Below, piece by piece: positions 40,068 to 51,900 of a stretch of DNA of 64,000 bases. Source of the stretch: Scatophagus argus (taxonomy: Eukaryota > Chordata > Actinopteri > Scatophagidae). The stretch covers positions 13,231,641 to 13,295,640 of the forward strand of contig NC_058513.1 in assembly GCF_020382885.2 (NCBI RefSeq), read 5' to 3'. The notes under the pieces were generated by a model. That model searched no databases and was not told where the DNA came from. It saw only the letters and a list, made by a program, of their open reading frames with translations. Every line of letters begins with the position of its first letter. Positions within the stretch are counted from its first letter, which is position 1. The position numbers and the translations under genes are program-made.

Positions 40068-40980
40068 TTTCCTCTACAAGTTCCAAGTCCTGGACAGACG
40101 AACCGACTCCACTAAATCAAAGAGAATACATTTCTTTGTATCACAACTGGCGTGGATTAACAATTCAGAGCTACGTGTCTTTAACAAATGTGTAATCACT
40201 AATCAAAAATTTCTAACTTGGCTCTATCAGGGTGTCTCCCTTGCTAACAGACTGCCTCCGACTATTTCCTGAAACTGATGGCTAAACTGACCGCTCGACC
40301 ATACAGCCTGCTTCCACCCAATGTTAGTTATACAAATATAATGGGTTAACTACATATGTCGTGGATTTAATGTCGTTGCCGGTGAATTTTTCACATAAAA
40401 CTGTTGCCAGGTCACACAGAAATGAATTAAACGCAGGCTAACCTGATATGCAGCTAACGTTAGCATTTTCCGTTTACGCCTCTCAAGCGTGTTTCAAACA
40501 CTTAAGCTTCGGTTAGTTATTTACATTGTGTACAGAGTATCCAAACACAGTCATTGCTTAACTGTCACTTGAATAATTTCGGGTGATCGGCTAATTTCGC
40601 CACATAAATGAGCCGGCAAATTAACGTTTCATCAGACAGTTTATTCGACAGTGCCTAGCTGTTTCAGAGCATTACCGGACTCGCTAGCAAGTAAGCTAAA
40701 AGCCACCACCCTTGTTACTATGTTTCAACAGCAGCGAGAGGCACAATGTATCAGACACGTTTAAGACTAGCAAGAAAAATAAAAAAGAAATGTGGGATTG
40801 AGAGCAACTCACGCCAACTGTCTAAATCACAGCCTGACTGTCCGCATCCACAACAAACTAGCGTACTACTTATCAGCCAAGCTAACAGCTTAGACGCAAG
40901 CAGGTTCAGACCAAAGTGCTTTGCCGTGTTGTCACTACGCTACGGTAGCCGACACGGACATTTCTCTTTTGATAGTGGCC
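40068..40980 (-). promoter_or_regulatory. sec31b 5' UTR intron, leader exon and promoter
   Basis: On the minus strand an acceptor (gatttag|tggag) lies about 45 bases before the ATG. A donor (ttggc|GTGAGT) ends a probable untranslated exon near 40814. Start sites near 40950 would leave under 250 bases to the ndufb8 poly(A) signal, so the two tandem genes are tightly packed. Confidence 0.45.
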
Positions 40981-41171
40981 TAACGTAACCCCGATGTAAA
41001 CGCTGACCCAATAAAAATGTATCTTGTATGCTGTATTTCTTGCATTCATAACGAGGGTGTCCAAGAAGTTCTCCTTACTTTTTTTTTTTCTTAATTTTTA
41101 CATTTGGCAGACTGGCATTCTTTCTATACACAAAACAAAAGCAACACAGCAAGGAATGTAAACTTAACGTT

Positions 41172-41177
41172 TTTATT
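41172..41177 (-). other. ndufb8 poly(A) signal
   Basis: AATAAA on the minus strand, about 47 bases past the ndufb8 stop. Confidence 0.6.
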
Positions 41178-41223
41178 CTTGACAGAGATATATACACACA
41201 CAAGTAGAATCAGATTTTAGTCA

Positions 41224-43726
41224 TTAGATTTCATAATGTTTGACTTCTTCTGGTTGTTTGTCTGGAGCTCCTCCTCTCTCCAGGTACAGGTCATTAAAGG
41301 GATACTGTTTCGGGGCCTGCAAGGGAGACAAATGCTTATTAAAAATGAGCATTTCATCTACATATGGCACAGCACTAAAAAGAAGTGACACAAAAATACT
41401 CAAACAACTACTAAAAACACTGATATTTTTGTGAGTCATTTATGTTAAAACACTTACATTGCGATCTACATTATTAAAGGATGAATGCTGCTAGTAAAGA
41501 GTAAATACAGCAAACAGGGTTCTTAATTTAAATTCATATAAACAACAGGTTATATGCATACCCAATCACAATACTGCCATTTAACCTGTCTATCTGTATT
41601 TTTGAGCCTCTGTAACAAACTCTTTGAAACATGTTGATAAAAATAAAGTCGATGAGGTAAAACATTAATCCAATAAATTTATGTAGTCTTTTCAATTGAG
41701 TATATGACAAAAAGACTAGCAAATGATCACATTCTGTTTAATATTTGCTTTTACACAGCATCCCTTTTTTTGAGAGTTGTATTAAATTTATTGAAACAAT
41801 TTTACATTCTGATTGAAGGTATTCAGAACAGAAGTTAAGTTTCATATAGGTCTTGCTCACTTTATAATCTTCAAGTGTGAGCAGGAACCTTCAATGTTAT
41901 ACCTAATCACCTGATAAAAACGACATGTTTTATTTCAAAATCAAATATGTTTGAATAATGGCTTGAGCATCAGCATAACTGACAAGGAATATAACAACAT
42001 AACTATCATGGAGTATTACCCTAACATACCTAATGTAATTATAAAAGTCTCTTCAGCCCATAAAAATGCAAATACAGTATATAATTGACAGTTTCACTTG
42101 AAATTAGGTAGTAGTAGTAATAAGGTTGTTTGTTTTTTCAATATAAAAATATAAATTTGACACAAGTAAAAAAATTTTTTTCCCTGTGAACACATAGTGT
42201 TTTTTTGTACCAACAGTTTATGATGACAAGCTGCCATGTTCAGTCTCACATTCAGTCTAAGTCACACACATGTACATGATAATAAAGTAATAATAAAGTA
42301 ATTAATCCGCTCATGTCACATACCCTGAAAATAACATGGAATACAAAAAATAAATCCTAGCATTCATCTGTACTTACAACAGGTTGGTAAGCTGGAAATT
42401 TCTCCCCAATATAGAACATAAACAGCATGAACCCAATGAAGCCAAACAATTGTTTGCACATTGTCGACCAGGGCACGGGGCTGGGAGATGTATCCACACG
42501 GTTCCTCATGAACATGTCAAAATGCCAATGCATCTAAAGACAGACATAGAACATAGTGAACTCTCATAATACAATAACAACTTATGTTGTCATCTACATT
42601 AACTAGTAATTGTACAGAGACCCTGACTTGTGCATCCCTAAAAGCAATGTGTGAGCACTGATAACATGCAGATCACAAGTGGTGGCAGCATCACGCCTCA
42701 CCAATGACTGTCACTCAGAAATTAGCAGATTTATTTGAGAGACCTACAGGGCTCTCCGACAATCATGCGTGGGTCACAAGTATGACATTTGTTTTGATGG
42801 GTAAAATATGTCAGAATGAGCAACACCAAAATAATTTGATGGTCAAAATCATGTCGCACATTTGATACGTAGCAATTCCTTGCTACTTACTGCCTGACAT
42901 ATACATTGAGATAGATAGATACTGTCATGGACGGTATGTAGACGGTACATGTGCACCTGATAACACAAAAAATGATAATTACAAAATCTGTATTTTACCG
43001 GCTCTCCCCAGTTCCTCCTCAGGTCAGGTTGGTCCCACTGATACCAAGGGTCCCTCTCATGCTGAGATCTGTCTGCTAGCTGTGGATAATCACCGTAGCT
43101 ACAAAAACACAACGATGACATACGTGATCATCTGTGTGAAGACTTTGTTAGTGGTGGTTGAAACGGTATTAATGTACGTTTACGTTTAAACATGTGCCGT
43201 AAGACTGCAAAAAAACAGAAGAATTGTTTGACCGACAGGTCTGTGTAAAAACAAAGCTCACCCCTCGCCGTTGTCGGGATATGGTTTATAGTCCGCAACC
43301 GTCATGTTGTACTTCTTTGCAGCGGCAGCTATCTCCTCGGGAGTCTTCGGGCATGGACCAAGTCCAGTGCCACTCGACACACCAGAGGCTGAAACCAAGA
43401 ACTGCATATGTTATTATGCCAAGTAGAATTTAGCATCCTTGCCAACGAAAAACAACGAAAGAACGACAATGTTAGTGTGTCCGCTTTCACCCTCATTCGA
43501 AACAGCGGTAGCTAGCATTAGATAGCGTTAGCACGTCAAGGTTACTTCGATTCGCTGCTTTTATATGAAAACTCTGATGCCTATCTTAAGAGATATGCAC
43601 CAGACAGTATAACCAAAAGGTATAACAACACTAACCTGCTCTAGATCCCGACAAAAGGGCTGAAATGCCAGAACCTTTCCCTTTAGAAAAGGCTTGGGCC
43701 CATCGCCTAAATCCAACACCAGCCAT
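41224..43726 (-). CDS. ndufb8: NDUFB8, mitochondrial complex I accessory subunit
   Basis: Five coding exons (43636-43726, 43262-43388, 42999-43098, 42378-42533, 41224-41316) join in phase to 188 residues (human 186). The start, [18 protein letters not shown], is basic and amphipathic, as expected of a mitochondrial presequence. The family block [21 protein letters not shown] is near perfect against the mammalian protein. One membrane segment follows ([15 protein letters not shown]) and the tail ends [21 protein letters not shown]8 (ASHI) is a single-pass accessory subunit in the distal membrane arm of NADH:ubiquinone oxidoreductase. It lies upstream of sec31b in the same orientation, as in human 10q24.3. 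Confidence 0.96.
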
Positions 43727-43762
43727 GTTTACTGGCTGCTGCCGTCTGACAGACTAAGGAGT

Positions 43763-43773
43763 ACGCATGCGCA
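43763..43773. promoter_or_regulatory. NRF-1-like site at the ndufb8 start
   Basis: ACGCATGCGCA, one base from the palindromic NRF-1 consensus, lies about 37 bases upstream of the ATG, near the expected start site. NRF-1 drives many nuclear oxidative-phosphorylation genes, so the placement makes sense. Confidence 0.5.
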
Positions 43774-43931
43774 AGGTCAGACGTATGGGTCGGCATAAGG
43801 ATCAATTCAATTCCATTCCAAATGTAGATTATAAAACAATATAACGGCTATTAAATACTGCTACGTCACAACTTATTAATTATATAGTGATGCTGGGAGT
43901 GACAACAAAAGTAATGACAAGTAGTAGGACG

Positions 43932-43966
43932 TTTATTTCATAGCGCTTTGTTCATTTTTATTTATT
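43932..43966 (-). other. peroxidase poly(A) signals
   Basis: Two or three AATAAA hexamers occur on the minus strand 200-240 bases past the stop and beyond the SECIS, so the SECIS should be inside the message. Confidence 0.55.
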
Positions 43967-44090
43967 CTTGAGCTGCAGACACAATCAAAATAGAGAGAAG
44001 TGTGACAGTGATATGAAAACTCCTCCAGCGGCTGAAGGGAACTCGTCCTCAGGGTGAATGCACGGAAGCCCTGGGGCCGTTCCTCCTCCC

Positions 44091-44138
44091 ATCAGATCCA
44101 GCTCAGGTGCACGAGTGCATTTACTGAGGGATCGTCAC
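44091..44138 (-). promoter_or_regulatory. SECIS element (type-2-like) in the peroxidase 3' UTR
   Basis: Minus strand, 34 bases after the stop. It opens with GTGAC (44134-44138) and closes with TGAT (44091-44094), giving the tandem G-A quartet. The main helix pairs GATCC with GGATC and CTCAG with CTGAG, with a CT bulge. The apical part has an unpaired TAAA (the conserved AA), then a mini-stem TGCAC-TC-GTGCA, which makes it type 2. Each paired segment is an exact complement. Helix I below the quartet is not clear by eye. Confidence 0.8.
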
Positions 44139-44171
44139 TCTGCCACTGGTGACAAATTGAAGAAAAATCCA

Positions 44172-45593
44172 TCAGAGAAGTTCTGCTATGTCCTTCTCCA
44201 CTTTCTCAATGGGGCAATGAAGTTCATACCTGCAGTAAAGTGAAAACATTAGAGCCACCATAATAGTTAGACTGGCTTGACCAAATTAAGGATGACTGGG
44301 TTTCTTACTTGAGGTTTATGGTGTATAACTGTACCTTTTAAAGGGCACACCATCTGCACTGATAAGGAACTTCTCAAAATTCCAGCGAATGTCATTGACT
44401 TTGATTGGGGACCAGTAGAATTTCTTTATATCTCCAATAACAGGGTTTACAAATGGCAAAGATTCCTGTGGAAATGACCATGCATCTAGATTTATTTATG
44501 TACTCATTGGTAGCCGATAATATCATATATTCACCTCCTAAAACACAATACCTTAAGATAGATGAACAGAGGATCTTCATTCAATCCATTCACATCAACC
44601 TTGCTAAAAATGGGAAACTTTGGCACAAATCCCCCACCAGGTCTCACATACTTAAGAATATTGAGGGTTTCATGATTCACCTCTGAAAAAAAAAGTAAAA
44701 AGAATTATTACTACTGTGTTTTAAACACGTGTATTGTGAAAACCGTAATTTGTGTATTAACAACTTTGTCTGCAACTTGTCAAATGTTTACCACATAGCG
44801 TGAGCACATACAAAGTGCGTATGTCAATCAGCAGTGGAAGAAGCATCAAATACCATGTAATGTTAATGAAAAATGCTCCATTACAAGGAAAAAGCAACTT
44901 AACTTAAAAACAAAAACAACCAACTTAACTATAGCTCGTCAAAATGGAGGTAGTTTTAACTACTTTATATACAGTTTGGTATTGTATAGTTCAGTGGTTG
45001 GGGATTGGACCCCCTCTAAAGGTTCACAAGATAAATCTGATACTGAAATCTCCTATAAAGGGCCTATAAAGTAGTATATAATGGAAATATTAAAGTAGAT
45101 GTACCCTAAAATTGCTCTTAAGTACAGTATTTGAGTAAATGTACATAATTACTTTCCACCAATGATGCAGAATACAGTATTTCTCTGGGTACAGAAAACT
45201 ATCAGGTTAATAATCTGTTATTTCTGTCACATTTCAAAAGCTTCACTTTTCCTACCAGGTGACTGAAGACCAAATTGATTGCAGGGGAATCCCAGGACGG
45301 TGAAGTTGAGGTCACCAAACATTTCCATTAGTGCATTCAGTCGGTGGTACTGAAAAGGACACAAAATCAAATGTCTTAAACAAAAATGACTGCACACAGA
45401 TAATGTGTTATGACATAATGTGATCTGACTGTAATCGATCAGTGGTATTGCAGAATATTACCTCCTCTATTGTTGACCCTCAGAAGGTGGCAACGTTGAT
45501 GATGAGAAGCACCTTACCCCTGTAGCTACTGAGCGGAACCGGCTGTCCATCCAGGGTCTCAGCAGAGAAATCATAGATTGATTTATTTGTCAT
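44172..45593 (-). CDS. selenocysteine glutathione peroxidase, 5 exons
   Basis: Coding exons 45462-45593, 45256-45349, 44552-44682, 44335-44465 and 44172-44229 join in phase to 181 residues if the in-frame TGA at 45480-45482 is read as selenocysteine. It falls at residue 38 in the family active site, NVATF-U-GST, where GPX1-3 have selenocysteine. The other catalytic residues are present: Gln in GFPCNQFG, Trp and Asn in RWNFEKFL. The landmark KYVRPGGGF follows. A SECIS lies in the 3' UTR. The protein should reduce hydrogen or lipid peroxides with glutathione. No signal peptide: the fold starts at once ([14 protein letters not shown]) and an upstream in-frame stop fixes the start. The five-exon layout resembles GPX3/5/6 rather than GPX1/2. 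Teleost databases may call it gpx9 or GPX3/6-like; I do not assign a symbol. Intron 2 carries a transposon. Confidence 0.9.
44832..45164. mobile_element. CAGTGGTGGAA-family transposon in the peroxidase intron 2
   Basis: Left end 'cagtggaagaag' (one TGG lost) and right end 'ttactttccaccaatg' are inverted matches. The inner 'cttaagtacagtatttgagtaaatgtac' style block (split by point changes) is diagnostic of the family. About 330 bases, internally deleted relative to the 26.9-kb copy. Confidence 0.65.
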
Positions 45594-46747
45594 GCTTGTA
45601 CTTTAGCTTGTATATGGGATTGTAGTCAGTCAAGAGTGAATGTTCACCCAGCTATCCTGTTGGCTCATCTCATTCACTGAAACATAACTCATGGGTCAGC
45701 AATTGTTCAGCGTGACTGACTTCATTGTTCTCCTGGGCAGAGGTGAACTGACAGGATGGTCATTTGTTCAACACATGTATTCCAGGAGAAGATGCTGTTT
45801 AATATGGTAACAGTTAGGCTAATTGGCAATAGGAAATTAAATATTCAAAACAGAGTTGAATAGGTTTGCATCCTTTCCTCTTTACACTTGTTGTGACACG
45901 GCTGATAAATAGAGATACATAAGTAGATTTATTTTGTGTAACGTGACTGCACTGTGCTTTGTTCGCTAATACAACATTACTACAGTAGTCCTTCTTTCTT
46001 CTTCTTATTATTATTATTATTTCTTCCTGCTAACTCTGTACTGGTTAGTCTGTAACTTTTGGTCCATACACTGACACTATTTTTTTTTTGTTGAAAACAT
46101 AAATGATGAATACATATAAATCATTGTAAGCGTATAGGACGTCTCTATAAAACATTTCAAACATAATCGTTAAACCAAACCAATTACATTAAATTGCCTA
46201 TAACGTGATCTTTGACGTAAATCCGGAAAATTACAACGGTTGCGTTCACTGGTTATTGGAAAAAAATGGTATTCGAATAATTATCTCTTTCTTGGCTGTA
46301 TTAGACCGCGGTCATCTTAATGCGACCGTCCCTAACATCGAAGCCCATACCTTCGTTTGTAAAGGACAATAGATTTGATCTCTATACGGGCGATGGTAGT
46401 TGCTGTTTTACTTAACAAGTCCAATTGCGCAGAATTGGGCTACTTTGTGTTTGCCAACAGAATAAAAAGGGAGATATCCTACAGGTAGCCATAACAGTTC
46501 ATATAAGTGGGTCTTTTACCATCAGTTCATGCGTTCGTTTTCCCTTAAACGCCGTATACGTAAAATACAAAACAGTAACCCATCTGCCATTCTCAAGATA
46601 ATTTAAGTCTTCCGACAGTCCCTGAAGGTTGCATTGGGTTTGGGTTTCACCCCAAACGCTTGCAAAATGCTCAGGAAAAATACGTTATTGTGGCATTTTT
46701 GTGAAGAACCACACGTCCTTAAAATGTTGTAACAGAGCCGACTCAGA
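45594..46747. promoter_or_regulatory. divergent spacer holding peroxidase and fbxl15 promoters
   Basis: The two genes are head-to-head across 1.15 kb. The part nearest fbxl15 (about 46200-46650) is richer in CpG. No TATA box, other exon or clear repeat is seen beyond a short (ATT)n run near 46005. Confidence 0.4.
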
Positions 46748-48203
46748 ATGGATGAAGAAACTAAAATGCGAACGTAAGTGTCTTATAAAATGGGAGTTCT
46801 TTATTTAAAAAAGCAAGTGGATCGTTGGCCCCGGCAGGTTAGCTTCTCAGCTAACAGTGATAGCTTACGACTAACAACAGCTACTGATAAGATGAACGGG
46901 ATGCACGTTTGTTTGTTTTTTTGCTGCTTCTATTTATTTATGACAGTTAACTTCAATTAAATTACGTATTACAGTGACAAGGCCGATTCAATATTCTTAA
47001 CTGCTGTTGTAATATTTCCGTCATTCTTGTTTTCTGAGGCGTATGTTATCATTCATAATTGTGTTTATGGTGGCTTCCTTGAACGCTGCATGTGGTCTCA
47101 AAGTTCAGCTGTGAAACGAGGTTTGCTTTTTTGCAGCAGATGTCATCTTTTGGATTTGCCCTGGGAAGATGTTCTTGTTCCACACGTTTTATGCTATTTG
47201 CCACTACAACACCTTGTCAGCCTGCAGAGGGTGAGCAAACAGTTCCACAGCCTCATCCAGGTGTACTTAGCCAACTGCAGGACTTTTGATCTGTCCGCGG
47301 TAAGTACCGATGACTAGGAGTTTTAGTAGCTTTTCCATGTATACGTTTGTAAAGCTATATGCCTGAGAGGCGACGTCTGCTATCTCCTCTGTTGTGATAT
47401 TTACAGGTTGGACCATCCATTCCCAAAGAGGCATTTTGCTCCATGTTAAAGGACAACAAAGTTCTCCATAGCCTGTCACTTCAGAACTGTTCAGATTGGT
47501 TGACAGACAAGGAGCTGCTGCCAGTTGTTGGCCAGAACCAGCATCTTCAGAGAGTGGACATGAGCGGGTGTGTTTGGCTCACCCGCCACTCACTGGTGGC
47601 GGTGTCCTTGAGCTGCATGCACCTCAAGCACCTTGGCCTCGCTCACTGTGAGTGGGTGGACAGTCTGTCCCTGCGCAGCCTGGCTGACCACTGTGGGGGG
47701 CTGCAGTCGATTGACCTCACTGCCTGCCGCCAGCTCAAGGACGACGCCATCTGCTACCTGGCCAAGAAGTGTTTGAAATTGAGGTCTCTATCTTTGGCAG
47801 TCAATGCTAACGTCACTGATGAGTCGGTGGAGGAAGTGGCCAAGAACTGCAGGGGCCTGGAGCAGCTGGACCTGACAGGTTGCCTGCGGGTCAGAAACCA
47901 GTCCATCAGGTATATCATATGTTATTTCCTAGTATAATCCAACTAATTTTGTGCCATCCCACCACCTCCCCTGTGCACACATCCATAAAATCCTCTGTCT
48001 GCTGTGCTCACAGGACTCTTGCAGAGTACTGCCCGAAGCTGCAATCCCTGAAGGTGAATCACTGTCACAATGTGACAGAGTCAAGCCTGGATCCTCTGCG
48101 GAAGCGCAATGTTGTGATAGATGTTGAGCCGCCTTTACAGAGGGCTCTGGTACTTCTTCAGGATGTACTAGGATTTGCTCCCTTTATCAATCTCCAGATA
48201 TAG
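46748..48203 (+). CDS. fbxl15: FBXL15, F-box and leucine-rich repeat protein 15
   Basis: Coding exons 46748-46773, 47137-47299, 47407-47909 and 48014-48203 join in phase to 293 residues (human about 300). The F-box is near the start ([20 protein letters not shown]). Leucine-rich repeats follow, with the motifs [33 protein letters not shown] and [15 protein letters not shown], and the tail ends [16 protein letters not shown]15 is the substrate receptor of an SCF ubiquitin ligase that targets Smurf1 and so favours BMP signalling. The first exon codes for only nine residues; the joined frame [18 protein letters not shown] is supported by phase and by family likeness after residue 10. Confidence 0.95.
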
Positions 48204-48930
48204 CCAGAGGGCCATCTGAGTGTCCAACAAGAATACACAGGTAGGTAATATGAGCAGTATATCTACTTTATGAGCTTCTGACGTGTTTATATCCAAAACT
48301 ATCGGTCAAATATTGTAACAGGACTAGAGCTCAACCACAATGAATTTATTATAGTCCATTTAGAGCAGATAATAATGGTGACAATCAACATTTGTTACAG
48401 GTGTCTTCATCAAAGCAGTCACTCTCAGCTGGGCCACAAGGACACATGAGTTGCTCTAAGAAACGACAATCCAAGAAGAGCTGGAGTTTTTGTGGCAAAG
48501 CAGCTTTGACAAAAACGCTCACCAGAATGTGAAAGATGCATATTTAAGACAAAACAAAGCCATGTACATTCAAGAATTGCTGCCTCATGTCCAAAAGATG
48601 TCACTGCACTACTGGGTAATTGTGGAAAAGCAATTCTAACCAAAGTACAGCATGTTGTTTCTTTTGGTTTTTAAATAATGCACACATTTTGATATTGTGT
48701 ATATGACATGTTAAGAAACATTTATCTTATGTTTCATTTAGAAACATTATAAAAAAAAAAACAATGTTTGAGTTTCATTAAACATGTCATTTTGCATGTA
48801 TGTGGCAGCTTAAGGAGTTCACCCAATTTCACAAAAACATTTTCTTACTTAGTGATTGCTTTTATTTGTCCAGGTTTTAATATCTTCACTACTGAGACTT
48901 CTGCTGCCACCACAATACAATAAAAGGTGA
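48204..48930 (+). other. fbxl15 3' UTR
   Basis: AATAAA at 48919-48924 is a likely signal. A donor-like cacag|GTAGGT at about 48241 and an acceptor-like gttacag before about 48401 could define an optional 3' UTR intron, only 37 bases after the stop. Confidence 0.45.
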
Positions 48931-51900
48931 CTGCAATTTTGTTTGTGGTGCTGACTGTGTGTCTTCCAGAAACAATGTCCTGGATCCTCAGGATAATCCA
49001 GTGACCTCGCCGTCAACAGTTTTTAACGGCTGCACTTTGAAATCCGTTCATCTGCTTTGTCTTTCACTGTAGTTGTTAGACTTGAATGATCTGCATGGCT
49101 GACAGCATATTAGTGGGAAAATGTTTATATGTTATACTTATGATGTGGGTGAAGCAACCCTTTAATCCACGATGTTAATAAATGCATTACTTGTATATGT
49201 ATTTGTTTGAAGTAAGTATAGGAATTTATTATGACTGTTTCCAAAACCCTTGAAATAATTTTGTAGAAAGTATGTGTATTAAAAAGTCTGTTGTCCAGTA
49301 ATAGCATATATGACTTATATAAGGAATATTAAATTGTAAAATACACTACCATCAGAAAAGACTGCTGTCGTTTTTCCACTGCATTGAGAGGCAAGAACCT
49401 CCTGTTCTGTAATCAACTGTGTAATCTTATGTGCATAAGTACCTGAACTCTGGTTCTTCTTCTCTTTTCTCTAAATTAGAATTGGAAAGTACAGAACCGT
49501 GTCCCAACAAGTGGTGAATATAGAGCTCAAAGACAATAAAAGCACAGTCAAATAGTTCGAGTATGCAGGCAAACATTTTTGTTGACCTTCTTAAACAATG
49601 AAAATGAGCGTGATGTGACTCAAGTCTGTAAACTGCTGTTAAAAGCAGGATTCCTCTAATTCCATTGACCGTGAAGCATAACAGGGTCTTGTCAAGAGAC
49701 AATGGGGTTCATCTCTTTAACGCACCAAAGTTTTATGACTCAAAATGGCACAGGGTGGCAGCAATGAGTCAGGATATTTATCTGTTTCAAGAGGCTGACG
49801 TGTTAACTACAGCACATTCAGGAACTATTGTGATAGTCTATGATTTTAAACGTGTAAGGTGTTTTTGTATTCGGTGCCAGTTGCATATAAAAAAGTTTTA
49901 AAAAATTCTGATAGAGAAGGGGTCTAATGTTTAAAATGAACATCAGATTTATGATCTTGTTAACACTTGATGCAGTGAATGCACATAAAAACGAATGTTT
50001 CCCCTTGTTGCTGTACAGCTATGTCTCAAAAAGCCATCTTACAGTTTCCTCTGGTGGTCCGATTGGCAGACTATATTGTAACTTGTCTCTGTGACAACAC
50101 AACAGGTCTATTTTCCACTTGATGGCATGGTTTACCCCATCTGCTGCATGCTGTCCGCAAGCTGAATTTGCACCAACAGAGATTTGTGTTTGGAGGGCTT
50201 CAGGGATCGACCAGCATCCTTCTGTTAGCTGTGCTGATCATCATATTGTACCGCTCTGCCTCTGAGGAGACATCACAGTGTCATTAGTTATAAAGTAAAT
50301 CTTGAAATTTCAATTTATGAGGCAACTCATGCTGTGTACCGTGCAGTAGATGCCTGTATGTAACCAAGTTTAGCAAGATTTTAAGCAAGAACAAGCAAGC
50401 AGTTAAGAGTGATGCCTGACAACTGCATCACTTTTTCTCCTCAAAGGAAATGCTGCAAAACTGATAATAAAGAATTTTCTGTAAGACACGCTTACTGAAG
50501 TAATAGAAAATAACATCTCATCCTCTCATCTGTATAAGACTTATAAACAACATAGTCAGTGTTCAGTGGCCCAGCGTTGGCCCGTGTGCTTGTTGCTACT
50601 CAGCAGCCAGTGGGTTAAAAATGTTTGAGACCACATTCATCATGTAGCACCTCAATTAGCATTGATCTGCAGGGGGGGAAAGAAACATCGCTGTGTTATT
50701 ATATACCATGGAGCAATTTCTGTTCCAGTGATTGAGTGCATGGGAGGATTTCTCAAACATAGCCGGCCTAACATATTTTGTCTTCCTGTCAATAATCTAG
50801 CACTTGTCTAAATTATTGATCAATAGCGACTGATCATTTTATACCCAAGCACAGTGGTGAAGGTGGTCCATTTTATTCAGTTTGGAGTTTTTAGCCCTCC
50901 GGCATCGTGAACTATACTGTACTTGTTAAAACAAAGAATAAACCCAAGTTCAGTCTCAGGCTGCTTTCAAACTCCTCTCTGATGGACGGACTTTGTTGTT
51001 ATGGCAGCTGTTTCGCATAAAAACTGCAGTCTCTCTCAACACAGGCTGTTTCTTAGCATACATTTTGACTTCTAATGGTAGAAATTGCACAGGTGTAACT
51101 AATAACATCAACTATGGCTTTAGTCCACTCAGATGTCCCAGTAAGGGACTGTGTGAATGTTAACAGGGTGGTGAAGGTGGCTGAATCCTATATTTCACAG
51201 TATAGAAAGCAGGGACCTCCCCCTTATTTATATTTGCTGTGGACCCTCAAAACAAAACAAAACAAAACACAACAAAACAAAACAAAACAAAACAAAACAA
51301 AACAAAACAAAACAAAACAAAACAAAACAAAACAAAACAAAACAAAACAAAACAAAACAAGCACAGCTGAGTTACTCTAGCCACCAAATGAGTAAATCAG
51401 GCCCCAGGCTGCACCTCTGTGTCTAATTAAATATACCCGAACAATACAATATTTTAATGCTATTTCTGATTATTTATAATAAAAATTAATATGAATTACA
51501 TCAGATGATGCCTGACACAACCAGACTAGTGATGTAGTAGTAGTGTAGTGGTCGAGAGAGATATCCTTCTTTCCCTAATAACTATAAAGGTCTTCATCTA
51601 TCTCTTTCTCAAAACTGACATAATGATCTCGATTTTGTTTCAAAGACCTGATACAAAGACAGGATGAGGAATGAGTCAAATAAAATATAATGAAATAATA
51701 AAACATACATACTTTTGTGATCAACCCCAATTAATTTTTGTACATTCCCTAAATCATATCAGTGTGACTGTGAGCTGGCGTGCACAATGCCAAGACTCCG
51801 AAACTGAAGCAGTTAAATAGAATTCAGCCATCATTAATCTTAATATTTACACATGTGGTTTTCCTGCTATGGCATGTCAAAATGTCCTCCATGAAAAAAA

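Noticed and set aside
45480-45482. Reading the TGA as a stop, making the peroxidase a pseudogene
   Set aside because: Position, intact downstream frame, kept catalytic residues and a SECIS all argue for selenocysteine.
49665-49901. 78-codon frame resembling a transposase fragment
   Set aside because: No signature motif, inverted repeats or second copy could be pointed to.
51114-51380. Frame with an NKTKQ repeat
   Set aside because: It is generated by the AAAAC array and is not a protein gene.
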